DNA of 64,000 bases from Limnohabitans sp. 2KL-51. GTDB taxonomy: Bacteria; Pseudomonadota; Gammaproteobacteria; Burkholderiales; Burkholderiaceae_C. The stretch lies in assembly GCF_003063645.1 (NCBI RefSeq), contig NZ_NESJ01000009.1, positions 62,001-126,000 on the forward strand, read 5' to 3'. Every line of letters starts with the position of its first letter. Within the stretch, counting starts at the first letter, position 1. The notes under the pieces were generated by a model, which searched no databases, had not been told where the DNA came from, and saw only the letters and a program-made list of their open reading frames with translations. Shown here piece after piece: positions 58,497 to 64,000 of this stretch. A program made the position numbers and the translations under genes.

Positions 58497-58539
58497 GTCT
58501 TCCCTTTGTGGTGTCGCCGCGCTTGCTGTCGGTCTGGTT

Positions 58540-59439
58540 TTATCGGCTGCGGATCATGGTGCCAAAAGCTTGCTCAGAAAGCACCTCGAGCAGCATGGCA
58601 TGGGGCACACGGCCGTCGATGATGTGCACCGCGTTGACGCCGCTTTTGGCGGCATCGAGCGCGCCCGCAATTTTGGGGATCATGCCGCCGCTGATGGTGC
58701 CGTCGGCACACAATTCGTCAATGCGGCTGGGGGTCAGATCGGTGAGCAAGTTGCCTTCTTTGTCGAGCACACCCCGGATGTTGGTGAGCATGAGCAACTT
58801 TTCGGCTTGCAGCACGGCGGCCAGCTTGGCGGCCACCACGTCGGCGTTGATGTTGTAGCTTTCATTGTTGACACCAAAACCAATGGGGCTGACCACCGGA
58901 ATGAAGGCGTCGTCTTGCAGGCATTGGAGGATAGAGGGGTCAATGCTTTCAATCTCGCCGACCTGGCCCACGTCGTGTTCTTTGGTGGGGTCTTGACTGT
59001 CGATCAGGCGCAGTTTTTTGGCACGAATCAGGCCACCGTCTCGACCCGTCAGGCCCACGGCTTTGCCGCCGGCGCGGTTGATCATGCCGACGATGTCTTG
59101 CTGCACTTCGCCGCCCAGCACCCACTCGACCACTTCCATGGTTTCGGCATCGGTCACGCGCATGCCTTGGATGAATTCGCCGGTTTTGCCCAGGCGCTTC
59201 AAGGCCGTTTCGATCTGTGGGCCGCCGCCGTGCACCACCACCGGGTTCATGCCCACCAGTTTGAGCAGCACCACGTCTTCGGCAAAGGCTTGCTGCAGGG
59301 CCGGGTCGGTCATGGCGTTGCCGCCGTATTTGATGACCAGTGTCTTGCCGTGGAACTTGCGGATGTAGGGCATGGCCTGCGCCAGGATCTGGGCTTGGTC
59401 ATGCGGTGCAACGGTGGAGGCAGCAGTGGTGTCGGTCAT
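58540..59439 (-). CDS. argB: Acetylglutamate kinase
   Basis: ArgB phosphorylates N-acetylglutamate, the second step of arginine synthesis. The 299-residue protein shows [42 protein letters not shown] and [15 protein letters not shown]. The C-terminal [22 protein letters not shown] is typical. ATG at 59437-59439 is used; the long open frame before it is not family-like. The acidic start and N-terminal helix suggest the arginine-inhibited hexameric type (inference). Confidence 0.96.
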   Translation of the reverse strand: MTDTTAASTVAPHDQAQILAQAMPYIRKFHGKTLVIKYGGNAMTDPALQQAFAEDVVLLKLVGMNPVVVHGGGPQIETALKRLGKTGEFIQGMRVTDAETMEVVEWVLGGEVQQDIVGMINRAGGKAVGLTGRDGGLIRAKKLRLIDSQDPTKEHDVGQVGEIESIDPSILQCLQDDAFIPVVSPIGFGVNNESYNINADVVAAKLAAVLQAEKLLMLTNIRGVLDKEGNLLTDLTPSRIDELCADGTISGGMIPKIAGALDAAKSGVNAVHIIDGRVPHAMLLEVLSEQAFGTMIRSR

Positions 59440-59507
59440 GGTTCGAAACGGGGTTGTCGAAGAAGGTTCACAAAGTTCTGGAGATTGTGCCGCAAGCCCA
59501 AGACAGC

Positions 59508-60404
59508 TCAGAGAATCTCGGCCAGCATGCGGTTGACACCTTGCTGCCAGGGCGGCAACACCAGCCCAAAGGCTTGCTGCAGTTTGTGGGTGCTGAGGCG
59601 CGAATTGAAAGGCCGCTTGGCCGGCGTCGGGAAAGCCGAAGTGGGCACGGGGGCGATGTCGGTCACTTTCAGGCCCTGCTCGGGATGGAGGTGCCGCGCC
59701 TGCGCGATCACATGGCTGGCATAGCCGTGCCAACTGGTTTCACCCGAAGCCACCAGGTGGTAAATGCCTGCCAAAGCCGGTGTCGGGTTGGCCATGGCTT
59801 GGCGGATGGCGTGGGCCGTCACATCGGCGATCAGGTCTGCGCCGGTGGGCGCGCCGTGTTGGTCATCGATCACCGTGAGGCGTTCGCGTTCACCAGCCAG
59901 GCGCAGCATGGTCTTGGCAAAGTTACCGCCCCGCGCTGCATACACCCAGCTGGTGCGAAAAATCAGGTGTTTGCAACCACTGGCAACAATGGCTTGCTCG
60001 CCTTCGAGTTTGGTCTGGCCGTATACGCTGAGCGGCCCGGTGGCATCGCCCTCTTGCCAAGCTTGATTGCCTTGGCCGCTGAACACGTAGTCGGTCGAGT
60101 AATGCACCAGCCAGGCACCGATTGCGGCAGCGGACTGCGCCAGCGCGGCGGGGGCGGTGGCGTTCAGGCAGCGGGCCAGGTCGGGTTCGGACTCGGCCTT
60201 GTCGACTGCCGTGTGGGCGGCGGCGTTGACGATGACGTCGGGACGCCAGTCGCGCACCGTTTGCGCCAGGCGCTCCGGGTGGTTCAAGTCACCGCAAAAG
60301 TCTGTGCTGTGCCGGTCCAGCGCCAACACTGGGCCCAAGGGGGCCAGGCTGCGCTGCAATTCCCAGCCGACCTGGCCATTTTTTCCAAGCAATAGGATTT
60401 TCAT
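59508..60404 (-). CDS. rfbD: dTDP-4-dehydrorhamnose reductase
   Basis: RfbD reduces dTDP-4-keto-L-rhamnose to dTDP-L-rhamnose. The 298 residues start [16 protein letters not shown] (NADP-binding loop), with [24 protein letters not shown] and the catalytic YGQTK. The ATG overlaps the rfbB stop (ATGA). Only rfbB and rfbD are present; rfbA and rfbC, which normally accompany them, are not in this window. Confidence 0.93.
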   Translation of the reverse strand: MKILLLGKNGQVGWELQRSLAPLGPVLALDRHSTDFCGDLNHPERLAQTVRDWRPDVIVNAAAHTAVDKAESEPDLARCLNATAPAALAQSAAAIGAWLVHYSTDYVFSGQGNQAWQEGDATGPLSVYGQTKLEGEQAIVASGCKHLIFRTSWVYAARGGNFAKTMLRLAGERERLTVIDDQHGAPTGADLIADVTAHAIRQAMANPTPALAGIYHLVASGETSWHGYASHVIAQARHLHPEQGLKVTDIAPVPTSAFPTPAKRPFNSRLSTHKLQQAFGLVLPPWQQGVNRMLAEIL

Positions 60405-61465
60405 GAGGCTTGGTATTGTTTTTGGACCCAGTCGCGGTAGGCGCCGCTTTGCACATTGCTGACCCATTGCGGGTTGGCCAGGTACCACTGCACGGTTTTG
60501 CGGATGCCGGTTTCAAAGGTCTCGGCCGGCTTCCAGCCCAACTCGGCCTCGATCTTGTGGGCATCGATGGCATAGCGCCGGTCATGGCCGGGGCGGTCGG
60601 TCACGTAGCTGATTTGCTGGGCGTAGGGCTGGCCGTCGGCGCGGGGGCGCAACTCGTCCAGCAGCGCGCACACCGTTTTCACAATCTCGATGTTGGGCTT
60701 TTCGTTCCAGCCGCCCACGTTGTAGGTCTCGCCCAGGCGGCCAGCTTCGAGCACGCGGCGAATCGCGCTGCAGTGGTCCTTCACATACAGCCAGTCACGG
60801 ATCTGCATGCCGTCTCCGTAGACCGGCAAAGGCTTGCCCGCCAATGCATTGACGATCATGAGTGGGATGAGTTTTTCGGGAAAGTGATACGGGCCGTAGT
60901 TGTTGGAGCAGTTGGTGGTGAGCACCGGCAGGCCATAGGTGTGGTGCCAGGCGCGCACCAGGTGGTCAGATGCGGCCTTGCTTGCGCTGTAGGGGCTGTT
61001 GGGCTCGTAGCGGTGCGTCTCGGCAAAGGCGGGGTCGTCTTTGGCCAGCGAGCCGTAGACCTCGTCGGTGGAGACGTGCAAAAAACGGAAAGCCGATTTG
61101 CGACTTTCAGGCAAAGCCGACCAGTACCCACGCACCGATTCCAGCAATCGGAAGGTGCCCACGATGTTCGTTTCGATGAAGTCTACCGGGCCATGGATGG
61201 AGCGGTCCACATGGCTTTCGGCGGCGAAGTTGAGCACAGCGCGGGGTTGGTGCTCGGCCAGCAATCGGCTGACCAGTTCGGCGTCACCGATGTCACCTTG
61301 CACAAAGACATGCCGCGCATCGCCTTGCAGGCTGGACAAGGTTTCCAGATTGCCCGCGTAGGTGAGTTTGTCGAGGTTGATGATGGGCTCTTGGCTGGAT
61401 GCCAGCCAGTCCAGCACAAAGTTGGCGCCAATGAATCCGGCCGCGCCGGTGACAAGAAGGGTCAT
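60401..61465 (-). CDS. rfbB: dTDP-glucose 4,6-dehydratase
   Basis: RfbB makes dTDP-4-keto-6-deoxyglucose for rhamnose and other deoxysugars. The 354-residue extended SDR has [31 protein letters not shown] with the catalytic Asp-Glu pair, [15 protein letters not shown], and [18 protein letters not shown] at 61463-61465 gives the usual N-terminus. It is divergent from the phasin gene. Confidence 0.97.
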   Translation of the reverse strand: MTLLVTGAAGFIGANFVLDWLASSQEPIINLDKLTYAGNLETLSSLQGDARHVFVQGDIGDAELVSRLLAEHQPRAVLNFAAESHVDRSIHGPVDFIETNIVGTFRLLESVRGYWSALPESRKSAFRFLHVSTDEVYGSLAKDDPAFAETHRYEPNSPYSASKAASDHLVRAWHHTYGLPVLTTNCSNNYGPYHFPEKLIPLMIVNALAGKPLPVYGDGMQIRDWLYVKDHCSAIRRVLEAGRLGETYNVGGWNEKPNIEIVKTVCALLDELRPRADGQPYAQQISYVTDRPGHDRRYAIDAHKIEAELGWKPAETFETGIRKTVQWYLANPQWVSNVQSGAYRDWVQKQYQAS

Positions 61466-61622
61466 GGATGAGGTCTGCTCAAGGGTGCCACGGGAGGCTG
61501 CACCAACAAATGCTGATTTTAGAAGCATCGCCGGGTGATTCCGACAAACAGCGGCTGGCTGCAACCCAGAGCCCAAAGTAGCGGCATCAGGTTACAGTGG
61601 CAGTCTGTTCAGGAAGTGCACC

Positions 61623-62213
61623 ATGGCCTCATCAAAAGACACCCCCCACAAGACCCACCCCATGGCCAACGCCTCTGAAAGCGTGACGCCGCCAGCGCAG
61701 CATGTTTGGCTGGCAGGCTTGGGGGCGCTGGCCAAAGCGCAGCAAGAAGGCAGCAAAGCGATGGAGGCACTGGTGAACGACGGACTGGCTTTTCAGCGCA
61801 AAAGCCAGTCCGAGGCGCAACAACGCCTGCAAGAGGCCACTGAGCGCCTGAGCCACCTGACCACCGACTTTGGTCAATCTACCTCAGGGCGAGTGGACAA
61901 GCTGGAACACCTGTTTGAAGACCGCGTGGCCAAGGCCTTGCATCGGCTGGGCATGCCCTCGCTGCTGGACATCCAGATGCTCAACGACCGCGTGACCCAA
62001 CTCGAAACGCAGTGGCTCGCCATGAGCGGCAGCACAAAACAGCAAGCCCAGGCGGCCGCCAAAAAGGCCAAGTCCTTGTCGAAGTCGGCACGCCAAGCCT
62101 CGGGCAAACCCATGGTCAAAGCTGTGGGCAAAACAGCCGCAAAAACTGCTGCCAAATCCGCCCCCAAGACTTCATCGGCCAGCGCCAAAAAGCAGCGCAG
62201 CAAATCGGCCTGA
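61623..62213 (+). CDS. Phasin-type polyhydroxyalkanoate granule-associated protein (PhaF/PhaI-like)
   Basis: A 196-residue protein: phasin domain (residues about 28-135, QHVWLAGLGALAKAQQEGSKAMEALV ... RVDKLEHLFEDRVAKALHRLGMPS) with a coiled-coil stretch, followed by a histone-like Ala/Lys-rich tail (AAKKAKSLSKSARQ ... KSA). This is the PhaF layout, in which the tail binds DNA and helps granules segregate. MASS start at 61623 is used; the MANAS Met 13 codons later is an alternative. A PhaD-like TetR gene follows 28 bases downstream. Confidence 0.88.
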   Translation: MASSKDTPHKTHPMANASESVTPPAQHVWLAGLGALAKAQQEGSKAMEALVNDGLAFQRKSQSEAQQRLQEATERLSHLTTDFGQSTSGRVDKLEHLFEDRVAKALHRLGMPSLLDIQMLNDRVTQLETQWLAMSGSTKQQAQAAAKKAKSLSKSARQASGKPMVKAVGKTAAKTAAKSAPKTSSASAKKQRSKSA

Positions 62214-62241
62214 TCGGCCTGGCCCACGCCGCTGACTTGCC

Positions 62242-62907
62242 ATGGCCAAAAAAGCCCCCCGCCGCACCGCTGAGCGCATCGCCGAGGTGACGCTGGGCCT
62301 TTTCAACCGGTTCGGCGAACCAAATGTGTCAACCACGCTGATCTCGGCAGAACTGAGCATCAGCCCCGGCAACCTCTACTACCACTTTGCCTCCAAGGAC
62401 GCACTGGTCAACCACCTGTTTGACCAGTACGAGAGCGCCATGCTGGCCCTGCTGGATGCTGCGCCGGATGTGCAAGACATTGAGGACGCCTGGTTTTTTC
62501 TGCACTCGCTTTTTGAGCGCGTCTGGAACCACCGCTTTTTGTACCGCGACCTGAACAATTTGTTGTCGGGCAACCGGCATCTGGAAATGCATTTTCATGC
62601 CGTGCTCACGCGCAAGACCCATGCGTTTCGGCAGATGCTGGAATCACTTGCGGCAGCGGGTCTGATGCGCATCGACCCGGACAGCATCGAAACCCTGTCA
62701 GCCAGCATGTCGGTGATGGTGACGTATTGGCTCAGCTACGAGTATGTTCGAGACCCACGACACGCCATGGAGCCCGCCAACTCAGGTTTGGCCCTGACCC
62801 GAGGGGCTCAGCATGTACTGGCCTTGCTGACGCCTTATATGGCCAGCGCTGACTTGCAAAATCACCTGCGCGGCCTGAGCACAGCCTACAGCGCGACTCA
62901 GCGCTGA
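62242..62907 (+). CDS. TetR-family regulator resembling PhaD
   Basis: A 221-residue TetR protein with HTH NVSTTLISAELSISPGNLYYHFASKDALVNHLFDQYE. The tail, FLHSLFERVWNHRFLYRDLNNLLSGN, resembles PhaD, the activator of phasin and PHA synthase genes in pseudomonads. Gene order phasin - regulator supports this. A role in PHA control is inferred by homology and context. Confidence 0.78.
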   Translation: MAKKAPRRTAERIAEVTLGLFNRFGEPNVSTTLISAELSISPGNLYYHFASKDALVNHLFDQYESAMLALLDAAPDVQDIEDAWFFLHSLFERVWNHRFLYRDLNNLLSGNRHLEMHFHAVLTRKTHAFRQMLESLAAAGLMRIDPDSIETLSASMSVMVTYWLSYEYVRDPRHAMEPANSGLALTRGAQHVLALLTPYMASADLQNHLRGLSTAYSATQR

Positions 62908-62939
62908 AAGACCGCCTGACGGGCGCTGCGCTGCGGCCT

Positions 62940-63707
62940 TCAGGCAAAGCGCGATGCGGCTATGGCCAAGAGACCATCGAAAATCAGGTTGTCCACCAGC
63001 TCGAATTGCACCGACATGCTCGGGGCCATTTTCCAGCCTGCACCGCCCGTCATGATGCACATCGGCTCCAGGTGGGTGTGGTCTCGCAGGTGCTGCACCA
63101 TGCGCTCGCACGCCCCGGCAATGGCGTAAGTGCCACCGCTGGTCAGGGCGTCGCTGGTGTTGGTGGGAAAAGGGGTCACCTCGCCCGTGGGCACATGCAA
63201 CCCGGCTGTGCCCGACTCGAGGGCACGCAGCATGATGCCGTGGCCCGGCAGGATCAGGCCTCCCAAAAAGCGCCCTTCGGCGTCTATGGCCTCCACCGTG
63301 ACGGCTGTGCCCACCATGACCACCACCAGCGGGCGCGCAGGACCTGACTGCGCCAGCATGCGCTGGCGCGCACCGATCATGGCCACCCAGCGGTCTGCAC
63401 CCAAGCGCGAGGGGTAGTCGTAGCCGTTGATGAGCCCGGCTTCTTGCGAGCTGGGCACCACCCACTGGGGCGGGAAGTCCCACAACTCCATTTGCTCTTG
63501 CACCCGGCGCTTGATGGCATCACCCGCCACCACGCAGCCGAGCATATGGCGTGGCACTGGCAACTGGGCCCAAGAGCCTTCCGAAAGCCGGTCGATGTTT
63601 TCGAGGAATTCGGCGCCGTGGGCCACCAATTCAGCACGAGGACTGGGTTGCGCGTACAGCGCCCATTTCAGGCGGGTATTGCCTACGTCGATGGCTAAAA
63701 ATGTCAT
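62940..63707 (-). CDS. coaX: Type III pantothenate kinase
   Basis: CoaX phosphorylates pantothenate, the first step of coenzyme A synthesis, and is the ASKHA-fold type that needs no ATP-competitive feedback. The 255-residue protein has [13 protein letters not shown] (phosphate-binding), [13 protein letters not shown] (catalytic Asp region), [14 protein letters not shown] and ITGGAGWKM-type C-terminal motif. ATG at 63705-63707 is used. birA is not adjacent here. Confidence 0.95.
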   Translation of the reverse strand: MTFLAIDVGNTRLKWALYAQPSPRAELVAHGAEFLENIDRLSEGSWAQLPVPRHMLGCVVAGDAIKRRVQEQMELWDFPPQWVVPSSQEAGLINGYDYPSRLGADRWVAMIGARQRMLAQSGPARPLVVVMVGTAVTVEAIDAEGRFLGGLILPGHGIMLRALESGTAGLHVPTGEVTPFPTNTSDALTSGGTYAIAGACERMVQHLRDHTHLEPMCIMTGGAGWKMAPSMSVQFELVDNLIFDGLLAIAASRFA

Positions 63708-63753
63708 CCGCCGATGATAATGATTTTTGACAACTGCCCTTTCGGGCTGTCCC

Positions 63754-64000
63754 TCAGTCAGGCTGCCCGGCAGTTTTGGCTTTGTGGATGGCAGCTTGAG
63801 CATCACGGCCCAAATTAGCTGGCACCTCATTCCCCTCAATCTGAAGCATCAGGCCCAGCAGGCGTGCACCATGCTCCACCGCCATGGAGGCGTATTTGAT
63901 GTCGCCTTGAACCAGCGCACTGGCCATGAGTTCGACCCTCTCATAAGCATAGATATTGCCCGACACTTTGCCCGCCACGACGATGCGACTGGCCATGACA
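63754..64000 (-). CDS. Bactofilin-like polymer-forming protein, partial (N-terminus beyond window)
   Basis: The frame starts before the right edge ([23 protein letters not shown] reads as the interior of a bactofilin beta-helix, and the preceding codon at 63997-63999 is still open). It ends with [11 protein letters not shown]. Bactofilins self-assemble into filaments and scaffold envelope or polar enzymes. The truncated start prevents assignment to a subclass. Confidence 0.75.
   Translation of the reverse strand, partial: VMASRIVVAGKVSGNIYAYERVELMASALVQGDIKYASMAVEHGARLLGLMLQIEGNEVPANLGRDAQAAIHKAKTAGQPD

Overview
The window looks like a chromosomal segment of a betaproteobacterium of the order Burkholderiales, most likely family Comamonadaceae (Limnohabitans/Rhodoferax/Polaromonas-like). 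The argument is gene order: an mlaFEDACB - yadGH-type exporter - bolA/ibaG - murA - hisGDCBHAF - hisIE - hinT - tatABC - DegS-type protease block on one strand, plus slmA-argB, a phasin next to a PhaD-like regulator, and a short HisG. This is family-level knowledge; no search was run.

Layout. (1) 1-19.8 kb: conserved envelope, histidine and export block, almost all on the minus strand with many 4-base ATGA overlaps. Between hisF and hisI lies a foreign island of about 2 kb (3.81-5.76 kb): a ParD-like/RelE-type toxin-antitoxin pair, a class I methyltransferase, and the decayed, internally deleted remains of what reads as an integron integrase. (2) 19.8-26.2 kb: gltBD (glutamate synthase). (3) 26.2-32.2 kb: a REP-associated tyrosine transposase bounded by inverted repeats, a Methyltransf_32 protein, DUF1415, an MFS carrier, dgt and aroB. 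(4) 32.3-45.5 kb: a sugar-acid regulon built around a GntR/FadR-type regulator with a TGGTC-type operator. The left arm has an FAH-family hydrolase, two short-chain dehydrogenases and an enolase-superfamily dehydratase. The right arm has a TRAP transporter (DctPQM, with a strong internal terminator after the binding protein), UxaA, an Ldh-family dehydrogenase, a mannitol/fructuronate dehydrogenase and ManD, interspersed with REP-like palindromes. (5) 45.5-54.7 kb: a visibly more AT-rich cluster with a TauABC-type transporter, a MocR regulator, an HpsN-like histidinol-dehydrogenase homologue, a DegT-type aminotransferase, a CuyA/DcyD-type PLP lyase and an Asp/Glu-type racemase. I read it as an amino-sulfonate catabolic cluster. 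(6) 54.8-57.8 kb: a frameshifted Bug-type binding protein, a Rieske oxygenase and a LuxR-type regulator. (7) 57.9-64 kb: slmA, argB, rfbD-rfbB, phasin, PhaD-like TetR, coaX and a bactofilin cut by the window edge.

How the parts work together. The first block combines outer-membrane lipid homeostasis (Mla), peptidoglycan precursor synthesis (MurA), histidine biosynthesis and twin-arginine export. The sugar-acid regulon would import uronate- or aldonate-type acids by TRAP, dehydrate them to 2-keto-3-deoxy acids (UxaA, ManD, the enolase-superfamily enzyme), and may oxidise and hydrolyse these through the dehydrogenase/FAH pair rather than by kinase and aldolase, since neither of those is present. 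The amino-sulfonate cluster would import a taurine-like compound, oxidise an alcohol to a carboxylate with the HpsN-like enzyme, interconvert amino/keto forms or stereoisomers, and release sulfite and ammonia with the CuyA-like lyase. That scheme is inference and is the most interesting candidate system here. No intergenic stretch exceeds 300 bases. No tRNA, rRNA or CRISPR array was seen.
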